Shown here piece after piece: positions 45,296 through 56,732 of a stretch of 64,000 nt of DNA (position 1 is its first letter; each line of letters starts with the position of its first letter). The stretch comes from Temnopleurus reevesii (Eukaryota; Echinodermata; Echinoidea; Temnopleuroida; Temnopleuridae): positions 1-64,000 of the forward strand of contig BQKZ01001673.1 in assembly GCA_036244855.1 (NCBI GenBank), given 5' to 3'. The notes under the pieces are model-generated. The model was not told the DNA's origin and ran no database searches. It worked only from the letters and a program-made list of their open reading frames with translations. Position numbers and translations under genes: made by a program.

Positions 45296-45491
45296 GGGGC
45301 CGATTGCTCAGGGGCCGATTGCTCGAAATGGTCTTAGCTATCCTCTTCTTGCTAAAACGTCTTGACTTCTTGTGCAATCCTCGTAACATAGACATTAGCG
45401 TCGATACGACTATGTTAAGAGGGTGACGCAAGAACTTAAGACGCCTTAGCATGAAGAGGATAGCTGAGACTATTTCGTGCAATTGGCCCTG
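45296..45491. mobile_element. M14 palindromic MITE
   Basis: GGGCCGATTGCTCGAAATGG and TCTTAGCTATCCTCTTC at the left pair with GAAGAGGATAGCTGAGACTA and TTTCGTGCAATTGGCCC at the right. The first 16 bases (CAGGGGCCGATTGCTC) are duplicated in tandem at the left end. Confidence 0.8.
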
Positions 45492-45984
45492 GTTACTGGA
45501 TGGAAGACGTACATTTGTATGTGTATGTAGGGATTTGACTGGATAAAGAGTCAAACTCTCAATGATCTTTCCATCTTCCAGAACAAGACATTTCATTTTT
45601 TTATGATTGTGTGTTTTATTTATTGATTTATTGATCATCTATTCGGCATTTTGAACCGGTCTTTGTTCAATTGGACCGGTTTGTGTGTGTTGGGGTGTAC
45701 ACATGATGAGAAAACATAGCAAGTGAATNTATGTAACAAGAATAAAATATTTCATCTTGCATAATTTAGATGATCTGTAGACATGAAAGAGGGGCACAGG
45801 ATTATGTACAGATGTATACATGGGGAATATAAAAGACATTACAGTATAATTGTTGCACGACAACATCATAGAAAGCTAGAGCAAAGAGGAAAGAAGAGTT
45901 CTTCATAAATACACTTGAGCTTAAAGGTCAAATATATCACCATTTCTTAAAGTTACTAGATAATTCAGGCATGCACCCAGAATT
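45492..45984. other. Non-coding stretch with an isolated N
   Basis: One N at 45729. A small palindrome, GAACCGGTC and GGACCGGTTT, lies near 45652-45680. No gene is recognised. Confidence 0.45.
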
Positions 45985-46200
45985 TTGATACCCGGGGGGC
46001 TGAGCACAAATTTGGCGCCCCCCCCCTCTTTCCGGCTGACCTGACAAACAGAAATAGGTCATCACCTACAATTTGGCCCCCCTTCCCCCCGGGGACTGAA
46101 AGAGCTGACAAGCAAAAAAAAATGGCATCGTCTAAAATTTGGCGCCCCTTATAACCACTTTTGGTCATCAAATTTTGGCGCCCCCCCCACGGTGCGCGCA
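45985..46200. repeat. Minisatellite of CAAATTTTGGCGCCCC units
   Basis: Four degenerate units, each AATTTGGCGCCCCCC followed by about 20-45 bp ending GGTCATC or GGCATCGTC. The 78-codon minus-strand frame follows the repeat. Confidence 0.75.
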
Positions 46201-47140
46201 TGTGAATAGTTCATCAAATTCGATGTGTTCTCTATCTTTCAGTTGGAGGGAATTACCATTTTCCTGAAACCAAAGAAATGTGCCATTTGAGAGGTAAAGG
46301 TCTCATCTTGTCACGGAACTGTGTGTTAAAACAGTTCGACACCTCGAATAAACGGAGGTGACAGTTTTGTCTGAGTACCTACCAGTGGCAAGTCAGACAC
46401 TGCAATGACAATGATAGCTCAGTAGGTGAAGAATTAGCGGGATACATGCGTTTTATATCCAGCTTTATGATACTTAAGAATAGCCTACGCTAGCTGAGGT
46501 TTGCTATTTAATTGAGAGACGCTTGGCTGAAGCATGTGCTTTCTTTGGACGCAATAAATTCAACGTCAGCTTTGTGTCTTACTGGCATAATCCTGAAAAC
46601 ATAGAACATTTTTTTAAGTTTCATCGGTGCTGGACATACGTAAGGTTGGTGATAAAGTACACAATGTTTTCAGCAAAAGGGTTCCATTCATAAAGATGAT
46701 GTCCCCATTTATTTTCGTTACTTCATAATACCCAAAATATATCCTAGATAGTTCTGAAATACATCATATTCTGGGATTTTACACCTGTTGTATCGTCGTT
46801 GGTCGCTCAATGATTCGTCTCACTAAATACCGTCTCACTATGAGAGTTTTGCATACTGAATTGACAAAATTTATGTCTTGTCCCATAATAATTATGTCAC
46901 CATGGAAACAAACACATCAAAATGCATGTCAAAGTATACATCTTTCTTGGAACACCTCATTAATTTAACCAAGTAAACCTCGTATACTTCTTCTCCCCAT
47001 ACAATATCAACAATTCTATTTTCCTGACAAAAGGAAACGATTCACTCAGTAATGATAATGTCCTTATTAAAATAATTCAGGCTGATCATTTAATCAAATA
47101 TTTAGCCTATGCCTACATCATTGTGAAGCCGTACTAGACG
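46201..47140. other. Non-coding stretch
   Basis: Nothing recognised. Confidence 0.45.
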
Positions 47141-47149
47141 CCATAGTGC

Positions 47150-47180
47150 GGCACGTGGCGCCACAATAGACCACGTGACC
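47150..47180. promoter_or_regulatory. Paired CACGTG E-boxes
   Basis: CACGTG at 47152-47157 and again at 47172-47177, 20 bp apart, with GGCGCC between them. CACGTG binds bHLH-zip factors such as USF/MYC/MITF. Two in phase suggest a regulatory site, but chance is possible. Confidence 0.3.
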
Positions 47181-47507
47181 TCGTTACCCTGTTTTGGCGC
47201 GGTATGCATGGTATAACGAATCCATGGTGATCCAGGCTCAACAAGTCTGCTTTCAATCAGGAAGCCTGAGCGGAAACAATACTCCATCTCCTCCAAGCAT
47301 ACAATGGGGGTATATTTGTGTTGGTATTGATTTGATATCGGGGCAGTTTAAGCGGTATGCATTTATCTAGTGTCTTACGTGGAGAAGGTTTCGTTTAATA
47401 TGAGGGGTGCGTGGTGGCGAGGTTAGGAGATATTTTCATAACACAGATACTTCCTATGATAGAGCCATGTGACAATCCCATCAGCTATGCTCCACTTAAC
47501 ATGCTCA

Positions 47508-47785
47508 CACATATGTCCTCACACAAACACACCTAAATACTCAAAACCACACACTTACACTCACACATACACACACACACACACAGAACGCACACACACA
47601 AATTCTGGTACACAGCCACGTAGAAATAAACATAAACTCACTGACACGCACAACATCCACGTAAACACATACCACATGTACATAATGGCACACACCCTCG
47701 CGCTAACAACACACACATGAACGAAACAAAAGCACACATACGCACACACGCACTCATTTACATTAAAATACATAAACAAACACAC
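47508..47785. repeat. Degenerate (CA)n tract
   Basis: CACACA and ACACTC units. Frames on both strands are repeat-derived. Confidence 0.85.
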
Positions 47786-49000
47786 AGCGTTCTTTCAATA
47801 GTTATACATACTTATTTGTGAAACTTAATTTTGAATTTAAAATGATAAATGTTATAGGCATGTTGACAAGATGTCAAAATAAGTTACTTACGCTCGTGCA
47901 AATAGCAAGTTTAGCATATCTGCATCTCCTGAATCTAACTGGACAAAATTTTCTGGAAAATTAGTTATTTTATTTTTAACAAGATTTAACAAGAAGAGAT
48001 TGGAACATATCACCATCATTAACGATATAAATGCATCCGAATAATTCACTACATTCAAATTTATGCATGCTTCTTGCCAAAGGACGTAGTTATGTGGTAT
48101 TCCTTATAGCGGATCGTAACAGTATTTTGAATCTAGATTACATCCATTATATTTTGCTATGCCCGGCAAGCCTCGGGTTCACTTCCGGCTTCTAATCTAA
48201 TCCCACCTTTTGACTGGAAAACCCATCATAAATGGGGCTAATGGTGTGCTTACGTGTGCTACCAAATATGTGGTATGCAAATAGCATTGTCGGTATCAGA
48301 TATAAAACATGCATTGAGATTTCCTCACATGGGATCATGTCATTTGCATTGTTCCTTCAACACATTTCGTCTGGGATATATTGACGTTAACCGAAATGTG
48401 ATAGCATTTGTTCTTCCGGCTATTGGTAACCCCGTGTCAGATCCGAGATCGAATATCTGCCAAAGATCACATACTCCCGGAGCTTTGAAGAATAAACTGA
48501 CAAGCGGTTCGCACAAATTTGTACTTCTTTTTGTGACGTAAATTCGCTTGGTTTGATGCTTAACAGGAATGTCGTACAACATTCGTTAGTAAGAGAAAAG
48601 TTAATCGATCAGTAAATATCATAAACTGACCGAATATAACAACATCATGCAATAAATTGCAGCTTATTATGTTATCGTATTAATCGTTTATCAGATGGTA
48701 AATTCAAAAGAAGAAATAAAAAAGAGTGCTTTCTAATTGAGGATCTAAGGAGAAAATGTAACTTGCTGGCTTTGTAAACGTCTTGAAGGAATAATATCTT
48801 TCGAAAAATAAAAACATTTCAACGTAGTTGTCTAGACAAATATTACGTTTGCTTACTTTACGAACATTTAAAGAATTTATTCTCTTGCAAGCCAGCAGAT
48901 TGCTATGCATTGTTTTCTTAGTAACATTTTTATAACAACATTACTATCAAAGACAATGTTGTTTTAAATGTTCATCCAAGTACTTGAAGGTAATTCATCG
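47786..49000. other. Non-coding stretch
   Basis: Overlapping frames of 95 codons (+, 48254-48541) and 80 codons (-, 48340-48582) cover the same sequence. Neither has a motif I know. Confidence 0.4.
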
Positions 49001-49019
49001 TTGCTTTAAGGGACACCGA

Positions 49020-49336
49020 GACCAAACTCATTGCTGCATAACTGTCCTAAATTCCAAGCCAAGTTCACGCATCCTTTTCTTTTATATGGCACCTCCATTT
49101 TCAAATCATGTGGTTTATCTTCACTTGGAGCTGCCAAATACCGATATCCTTTTCTGAGGTTCAATGTCAAAGAAAATGATACCCTCTCGTGAAGGTCCCA
49201 CGGCCGGGGGGTTGTGACCTTGCCTAAGCACCCACCAGATAGCTGTCCATCACACCGACATTTCAGTTTGGATAACACTGACGAACCCGTCAAGGTTATC
49301 AACATCGGAAATAAGGTCATTCTGATGGCACCGTTA
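49020..49336 (+). pseudogene. Possible decayed coding fragment
   Basis: Two stretches read as protein-like on the + strand but in different phases with stops between: one ending GAAKYRYPFLRFNVKENDTL near 49190, and one PPDSCP then LDNTDEPVKVINIG at about 49232-49312. The second motif recurs as TDDPFKVINIG after 49517 and, weaker, LDHSDKHANEVG near 49908. It could be a broken repeat-domain exon. I cannot name the domain, and chance is not excluded. Confidence 0.2.
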
Positions 49337-49580
49337 AGGCCCCAGCACACCAAACACGGCACGGCATAAAGGCACGGCATTTACGCAGTATCTTGGTTAT
49401 TATTGGCCAACGCGCTGCTCCGCGCAAAGAATCTTTAACAATCGGCCAATCACAGAAAAGACACCGCGTAAATACCGTGCCGTGATTCCGTGCCGCGTTT
49501 GGTGTGCCCGGGCCTTATCACTGACGACCCTTTCAAGGTTATCAACATTGGGGAAATAAGTCGTCCTGATGGCCTCATTA
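49271..49580. repeat. 66-bp direct repeat split by M1
   Basis: The left unit 49271-49336 and right unit 49515-49580 share ACTGACGA, TCAAGGTTATCAACAT, GGAAATAAG and CCTGATGGC or TCTGATGGC. Both end in TTA, and each is followed at once by a MITE (M1, then M12). Confidence 0.8.
49337..49514. mobile_element. M1 palindromic MITE, copy 2
   Basis: AGGCCCCAGCACACCAAACA at the left and GCGTTTGGTGTGCCCGGGCC at the right. TTA at 49334-49336 and 49515-49517 is the target duplication. Inner TTGGCCAA and GGCCAATCA blocks match copy 1. Confidence 0.85.
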
Positions 49581-49756
49581 GTGGGTTTTCGAAATTTGTG
49601 GACAGTGGATTGTGACGGCAGAAAACGAGAGCGCATTTGATCTGCGCATCAAATGACAAGTGCGCAAATGATCCGCGCATCTTTAAATGCGCACATCAGA
49701 ATGCGCACACTTTTCTGCCGTCCACGATACACCGTCCACCTATTTTGAAAACTCAC
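49581..49756. mobile_element. M12 palindromic MITE, full copy
   Basis: GTGGGTTTTCGAAATTTGTG, then GACGGCAGAAAA, mirrored by TTTTCTGCCGTCC and ATTTTGAAAACTCAC. TA flanks both ends (49579-49580 and 49757-49758). The interior has several facing TGCGCA or GCGCAT blocks. Confidence 0.85.
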
Positions 49757-50057
49757 TATTGACGAGTAAAATAAACACATTCGAGCAGAAATGTAGTCAG
49801 AGGAATATTTTGAGAGAAGTCGTGTCAATTATTTGCACTGAGTCACATTCGATCTATTGAACTTGCCAACTTGTCATCGGGAAATGTCAAGAAATGTGAC
49901 ATTTTGGTTTGGATCACTCCGACAAACATGCCAATGAGGTTGGTTTGGAGGTGGTTGATTTTGTGTCATCGTAACCCGGTAGCGTCAATCGATAGCGATT
50001 TTTTTTTTTCGTTTGTCTGTTTCATGTTCCATTTTCAGTGTTACTCATTTGATATGT

Positions 50058-50815
50058 GTGTGATATGATACGTTCATCATACCTCTTGAGTTCAATGTTT
50101 TAGTCTTTCAAAATATGAAACAGTTCTGAATATGTTACATAAAAGAGAAAAAACTAGCATTGTTACTTTTATATTCATCTACCTATTTTGCACTCAAAAA
50201 TTGTAACGGTGTTATTTGTTATCTGGAAGGACCCAAATAGGGACTGAAATAAATTGCATTTAGAGTACAAAGTTTTCTTATAAGACTTAGAAAGGATCAG
50301 ATTATCACAAAAATTAGCTGACACAGAATAATTTAAATTTTATTTGTGATATTTTGGGATCAACACAAATATTTGGCGTATCAACTTGGTCCTGTTCTGA
50401 AAGAATCCTCTGGTCATAATCGTTTTGAAGGCTGGAAAGTGACAGTTTGTGAATTTTAGTAGTTTAATATCTACCTTAGATCGTTGGGAAAATTTGTGAC
50501 AGTATCACTTCCTGGTCAATACTGCACTGCAAAAACACTGGTGTTAAATTTAACATCAGCTGAAATCTATATAGGAACATACCAGGAAAGTGTTAAAATA
50601 ACACCAGTTTGAATTCCATTTAATATATTTCAACACCAACTGGTGTTGTTTAAAGCTCTGGACAACACCAGTCGGTGTTGAAATATATATATGTATTTGA
50701 TTCTAAATTGGTGTTATTTTAACACTTTTCTGGTGTGGTCCTATATAGATTTCGATTGGTGTTAAATTTAAGACCAGCGTCTTTGCAGTGCGAGAGGGTC
50801 AGATTATTACCTAGA
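50058..50815. repeat. Second tandem duplication, unit A
   Basis: From GATATGATACGTTCATCATA to GTCAGATTATTACCTAGA. Contains M5 copy 2 and aligns to unit B (50949-51888), but lacks M6. Confidence 0.85.
50525..50790. mobile_element. M5 palindromic MITE, copy 2
   Basis: CACTGCAAAAACACTGGTGT to CTTTGCAGTG. Shares the derived AAGACCAGCGT near its right end with copy 3 (copy 1 has AACACCAGAGT), so copies 2 and 3 arose by duplication. Confidence 0.85.
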
Positions 50816-51211
50816 TTTGCTTATTTGGGGACGAACNTTCATCAAATTAATTTCAATTAACCTTAAATACATTTCCAATGAAACACATTCAGACGACATT
50901 TGTCGCATTTCGTTTTCAAGTAACGAATGAAGTTCTAGTTTGATTTGTCTTTGATATGATTACGTCACCGCACCTCTTGAGTTCAAGGTTCTAGTCTTCC
51001 TGAATATGAAATAATTCTCAAGATGTTACACATAAGATAAAAATTGTAATTTGTTTACATATATTTACATATTCATATTACATTTACATATATTTAAATA
51101 TTCATTTATCTGCACTCTAAAGTCTGTAACTTTCCTTCTTGGCAGCTGAAGGGACCCATACAGGTACTGAAATAAATTGCACTTATAGTGCAAAGTTTAC
51201 TTTTAATCTTA

Positions 51212-51400
51212 GGGGTGTTATAAACACTTGCGATAAATTGCAAATCAACTGCAAGTAACTTGCAGATTGATACGCGTATTTTCATTCCGCACGATCTGCG
51301 CTCTTTCCAAAACGAACATGAAGCAATGATTTTCATTGGCTCTAGCTTGCCGATCAGCTGCAACTTGCAATGATCGCAACTTTTAGCCAAACATCTTCCC
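51212..51400. mobile_element. M6 MITE, copy 3
   Basis: GGGGTGTTATAAACACTTGC, AAATTGCAAATCAACTGCAA, GAAGCAATGATTTTCATTGG and GATCAGCTGCAACTTGCAAT. TTA precedes it, while the right end is decayed. Present only in unit B. Confidence 0.8.
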
Positions 51401-51598
51401 TGCCTATGTTTGTTATGTGGGGATCGAAATTAAGGTTAGAAGGGCTTGGTATATCAACTTGGTTCATTTCGGTAAGAATCCTATGGTCATAATCGTTTTG
51501 AAAGCTGGAAAGTGACAGTTTATGAATTTGAGTAGGTTGATATCTACCTTAGATCGTTGGGAAGATTTGTGACAGTATCACTTTTCTGGTCAATACCG

Positions 51599-51863
51599 CA
51601 CTGCAAAAACATTGGTGTTAAACTTAACACCACCTGGAATCTATATACGACCACACCAGGAAAATGTTAAAATAACACCAGTTTGAAATCCATTTAATAT
51701 ATTTCAACACAGACTGGTGTTGTTTAAGGCTCTGGACAACACCAGTCGGTGTTGAAATATATATGGATTTGATTCTAAATTGGTGTTATTTTAACACTTT
51801 TCTGGTGTGGTCTTATAAAGATTTCGATGGGTGTTAAATTTAAGACCAGCGTTTTTTGCAGTG
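51599..51863. mobile_element. M5 palindromic MITE, copy 3
   Basis: CACTGCAAAAACATTGGTGT to TTTTTTGCAGTG. The flanks match those of copy 2, as expected inside the duplicated unit. Confidence 0.85.
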
Positions 51864-51947
51864 CGAGAGGGTCAGATTATTACCTAGACGAACGCACATT
51901 GCTGTGTGATTATATTAAATATGAATGGAGGCGGAAATTGGCTGATA

Positions 51948-52244
51948 ATATATATATAATATATGCAATTTATAAAGCGCACGTACCCAATTTCTTTGCT
52001 GAGTGCTCAAGGAGCTTTACATTATTATTACCCTGGCTATAGCCCGGCAGCCACAAGCGCACTTGGAATTTCAAGGAATAAATATTCCTGCCAGATACCC
52101 ATTCACCTCAACTGGGTTGAGTGCAGCACAGTGTGAATAAATTTCTTGCTGAAGGAAATTGACGCCATGGGTGAAATTCGAACCTACAACCCTCTGATTG
52201 AAAAGCGAGAGTCACGACCACTACACATCGGCGCCTCCACTGCT
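51948..52244 (-). mobile_element. tRNA-derived SINE, near full length
   Basis: On the minus strand: A-box-like TGTAGTGGTCGTGAC, B box GGTTCGAATTTC, body TTCCTTCAGCAAGAAATT, ACTCAACCCAGTTGAGGTGA and GGCTATAGCCAGGGTAATAA, tail GTGCGCTTTATAAATTGCAT (type C). One change in the B box (TTTC for TCCC). Confidence 0.85.
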
Positions 52245-53805
52245 AAGAAACTGACTCCAGATTAAGAGCAAAGAGGTTATGTTTCTCAACTGGTTATCGA
52301 AACCAGTTCCAGACCGAAAGGGTCCAATTAGTTTCCAACGTTATTTAGTGACGTACGGGAAACTACTTCTGTGGAATATATAGGGTTCAAGGTATACCGT
52401 CTTTTATCATATTTAGGATTCAAGGTATATATAGGATCCAAAGGTTTTATTAATATCCGGGTCAAATATCGAATGAGAGTGGTTGTTTTGGATGAGAGTG
52501 AAGAAAATGATCTATTGTAATAATACGTTTTCTTTAAAGTACTGCATGAAATAGAGTTGACTCTATATGATCAGGGGAAAAGAGTAACACAAAATTCACG
52601 CTCGCAATATTATCTAAAATATTATCGAGATTTCCAATGATCACATGCTATTATTTTTAATGTAGCAAATAGTTTAAAACTGAATCTGGTTGGATCATAT
52701 TTCACAGCTTGCATTACAAAATGCAAATTTTTCACCCATAAACTTCATCCTTTATTGTTTTAAATATAATAAAGATTCGAAATATCGCGTAGTATGCGTC
52801 CACACGTCGTCATGCGCATGCTCAGATGATCGTACGGTGGTCACGAAAAGGCAAACAGTATATTTTTCCGTCAATGAGAACCTTCTTTGAGGGCGTTCGA
52901 GTAATTGAAACGGTTTGTCCTCCCAATCAAACCAATTACAAGCAGCAACTTGAGATTCACAAATTATCCAGACGCCAGGTTTGTGCAAGCGTTAGATAGC
53001 CACCAGAGACGGTATGAGATACGCTTAATCTAATATGGTGAGATATTTGAGAGCAAAACAGATAGAGTCGGCCTCAGCGATGCCACGCTAGCCGTGTACG
53101 GATGGGCTTAGGGGATTTTGATACCGGGGTTCGTTACACGAAAGCGGGAGACGCTCACGATCACCGACATCCATAGGAATGCGTGTTAAAGCTTAAGCAC
53201 GCTTTCAATGGAGTGCTTGTGAACATATCGGTGAAGATGTTGCTATTGCAGACTCATGCAATTCCCTCGGGTCAATATACTTGATCAAGGTTTGATCCTT
53301 GAATAACAATGAAAGGGAGAAACTCGGGTAAAGTAACCTTGTCCAAATCATTACCCATCTCTGCGCTTGTTCATCAAAATGTAGTGTTTCGTGTTTCATA
53401 CGAAATTTAGTGATTTATTTGAACATCAAACGTAAGCAAATTCCTGTTTTTTATTAGGTGCTACATTGCGTCATTAATTTGGGTAATTTTGGATATTAAA
53501 GACGAAACTGAGCAAACAGTAAGAAAAATTGCATTGATCTTTAATCCCAAGGCTCACCTGTAAATGTTTTTGCCTTTTCATTCGAGATTTATCGTCGCTT
53601 TATATACCTTTTGTCCCTTTTTTTGGTCATCATAATCACACAATATCATTTGTTTATTAATACTTATGGATGACGAAATGTATACATTTTATTTGCTATC
53701 GTTTTCGATTAGAATTTTGATCTACCGTATAATATATTAATATCCGAATTTTGCCACTACATCCACTGGAACACTCAAATCTTTAAAAACAAAATAATAC
53801 ACAGC
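52245..53805. other. Non-coding stretch
   Basis: Short GGATTCAAGGTATA repeats near 52387-52440. No gene is recognised. Confidence 0.45.
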
Positions 53806-53810
53806 CGCAG

Positions 53811-53826
53811 AAATACACACACGAAC

Positions 53827-53857
<31 letters not shown>

Positions 53858-53865
53858 TCACACAT

Positions 53866-53896
<31 letters not shown>

Positions 53897-53900
53897 AATA
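53811..53900. repeat. (CA)n microsatellite
   Basis: CACACA runs with CATCACACATA in the middle. Confidence 0.95.
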
Positions 53901-55325
53901 AGCACTCAACATGCGTAAGCACTTCTCCTTTTTTGGTACAGCCTCCTTTTATCCCATTTCGATTTTGTCGAGCAATTATTGTTTTACACCATTTTTTTTT
54001 CAACCATGATGGTTTCTTTCAAATTCATCAGAATCTAAAACGCGGACACACTTCCAACCATCAAAAATGTCGTAGAAATGACATCTTGGAGTGAAGAAAA
54101 GAATGATATTTGCTGAAAATATTAGCATCAATGAACGAGGCACTGTCAAAAACCAATTCTCTCTCAGAAAGGACAATTATATGATTAGTTTTTTGTTTGT
54201 GTTTAAAAGGAGCAAACACGTTTATTCGCGATGGAAACGAAGTGTTTATTTTTCAATTAGTCAATAAGTGATATAAGGATTTTTATTTCATATCGTTTCA
54301 CGTTAATTAAAAGTGTAAAAGTCAGTCTTAGCGTTTTGGTTAAGAATTTTTTGACAAACATCATGTCTAAGTACATGTTTTGTTCAGTGACATTTAACAC
54401 ATTTTCTTTCATTTTTTCTTTAGTCTATTTCTCGCCAAAGTGTGTTTTTTATTAAAGATAATCAAAGGTCATAATATGGGTGGTGTTTTTTTCTTTTTAA
54501 ATGGTTTCATACCGATGCATGAATTTCTTTTCTGGTAGAAGAAACATTACAAGTAATAATAATTGTTGTGGAATGACGTCTGACATATAGATTGTTCTAA
54601 AATAGGTCGGGAGATGGGGCAGGAAGGCCGCGAGCCCTTATGAGCAGCCCACATAATATCGTGGTATCCTTCTGCTAGAGGGGTAAAAATATATAAGAAA
54701 AATTGTAATTTTCGTTATTTATTTTGTTAAATCACCATAGGTGAGGATCCCTCCCCCTTTTTGGCTTTTCGTCAGTTTCTTTTTAAAACTAAGGGATCTG
54801 CCAGACACAATTTTAGTGTCATGGAGATCCCAAATGAAAAGCACTTTTAACTGAACCAGATTGTCATTCATTCTCTTAAAAAACAATGAATAAAGTCACA
54901 GCAAAATAAAAACAACGGAAAAATTGACCACTAATATTGTTTCTATATCATCTTTTTTGATGTCTTAACAATACATGTTGTAGAAAATGGTAGTGATGCA
55001 ACAACACCATGTCTGAGCTCTGTAGTATGCATTGCTTGCCAGCGGAGCATTGTTTATCTTTAAATTATTCCCTTACAAAAATTAAGTCGTAATATATTCA
55101 GCTAGAAGCATTCATGTAGCTTTTGCCCCTAGCAATTTGGAACCCGAGGACTTGTTATTCATGCTAATGTCCATCATTACAATTTCAATTGAGGAATAAT
55201 GACAGAGAAGGTAGTTTAGATTGATTATGTAAGCATATTAAACTACAATCATATGCTGCTAGATCATCGGCAAAATGTCAAAGTGTTTTCGCACTCGCTT
55301 CGAGGGCTGTTTCATGAAGTCATTC
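53901..55325. other. AT-rich non-coding stretch
   Basis: Nothing recognised. Confidence 0.45.
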
Positions 55326-55328
55326 TAA

Positions 55329-55498
55329 GAGGGAGTTGCTCAAAATCAACTGCAAATCAACTGCAACCTAAGAAACGCGCATTTTCATTCACACAAGGTA
55401 TGCGCATTTAACAAGACGCGCATGAAACAATGATTGTCATTGGCACGTTCGGATCAACTGCAACTTGCGATCAATTGCAAATGTTGAACAACACCCCC
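55329..55498. mobile_element. M6 MITE, copy 4
   Basis: GAGGGAGTTGCTCAAAATCA to GTTGAACAACACCCCC, with TAA on both sides (55326-55328 and 55499-55501). Contains ACAAGACGCGCATGAAACAA. Confidence 0.85.
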
Positions 55499-55764
55499 TA
55501 ACTCTATTTCATTCAAGTTAGGACATCTAACTTTATTAGACCAAAAACGAAAACGTGGGAGTGTAATTGTGATGCAAATCTGTAACAGGCCTCTTATTCT
55601 CCCAAATTTGGCACGACTCTTTTACGCAGATTACTGGTTGCTGTTGTTGTTTTTGTTTTCTGTTTCCAATATACCGTAATTCTCGTTTTTTAGTTCACAG
55701 ATATAGGACTCTTGTTTGGTGACACGCATAAAATGCTTGACATGCCTACACTGCTTAAGTAGAG

Positions 55765-55967
55765 TCCTGGCAGATAAGTCAGGAGCTCTTTGAGTGTTTT
55801 TGAGTGGCTTTTAAGATATCAAAATTTTGTTCCATTTTGGAGCATGCTCATATAGCGATGAAGAANTCCTGGCAGATAAGTCAAGAGCTCTTTGAGTGTT
55901 TTTGAGTGGCTTTTAAGATATCAAAATTTTGTTCCATTTTGGAGCATGCTCATATAGCGATGAAGAA
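55765..55967. repeat. Near-identical ~100-bp tandem pair split by one N
   Basis: Copy 1 runs 55765-55866, then N at 55867, then copy 2. I see one difference (AGGAGCTC against AAGAGCTC). The N at the exact junction suggests contig ends joined without merging their overlap rather than a biological repeat. Confidence 0.85.
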
Positions 55968-56104
55968 ACAGACTCTGTGAATGTACAACGTAGTCAAGTT
56001 AGGGTTGTGATAAGTTAGGCATGGTAGGTACTAAATAGTCAATGTGGCACTAATCTGCATCTCATTGTCCAATGACACCATATCAAATCTTTACACCAAG
56101 TTTA

Positions 56105-56280
56105 GGGGGTGTTGCCCAAAAGTTGCAATTGATTGCAAGTTGCAGTTGATCGGAACGTGCCAATCGAAATCATTGTTTCATGCGCATCTTGTTAAATGCG
56201 CATACAGTGCGCGAAGGAAAATGTGCGTTACAATTTGCAAAGTTGCAGTTGATTTGCAGTTGATTTTAAACAACACCCCC
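56105..56280. mobile_element. M6 MITE, copy 5 (inverted)
   Basis: GGGGGTGTTGCCCAAAAGTT to TGATTTTAAACAACACCCCC. Lies 600 bp from copy 4 in the opposite orientation. TTA precedes it. Confidence 0.85.
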
Positions 56281-56732
56281 ATAGAGATATAGAGGGCCAA
56301 TGATTTTTATCGAAGTCCCACGAGATGTATGTTAATATATGTATCGTAAAAAGACCAAGAAAGTACCCCTAAAATATGATCTAATCATTTATTTCTCATT
56401 CAAACCATTATTTGACTCAATCCCTGCCTTACTCATTACAAATGTTGCAGACCGTTTTTCCTAACCGCCAAAATTTCTTATTCAGCAGCAAAATTTTTAC
56501 TTTGTATTTTCTTTTGTGAAAGGTGAACGGTTAGGTCTCGCACTGAGTAATTCGATTCAAAAGTTCTGATTTTACCTTCAAAGGAGGTCCATATCATATT
56601 ATGCACTTCAATCAATAACAAGGTAGCGCACCTCATCGGGTAGCAGAGTGGTCTTCACCTTCTGCAAGTTGTGTAGAAAAGAAATGCGGAGTCGGCGGCG
56701 AGTTGTACACCTTCCTCATGTAGCGTCCAATT
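56281..56732. other. Non-coding stretch
   Basis: Nothing recognised. Confidence 0.45.

Larger units (their letters stand above)
50949..51888. repeat. Second tandem duplication, unit B
   Basis: Paralogue of unit A. The offset changes from about 891 bp on the left to about 1073 bp on the right, accounted for mainly by the M6 insertion at 51212. Confidence 0.85.

Noticed and set aside
47102..47296. 64-codon minus-strand frame with a Kozak-like CACCATGG inside
   Set aside because: The CACCATGG start is out of phase with the 64-codon frame and its own frame closes after 13 codons. No clear donor follows.
48165..48240. Possible further SINE head (GGGTTCACTTCC)
   Set aside because: Only a weak B-box-like match and no A box, body or tail.
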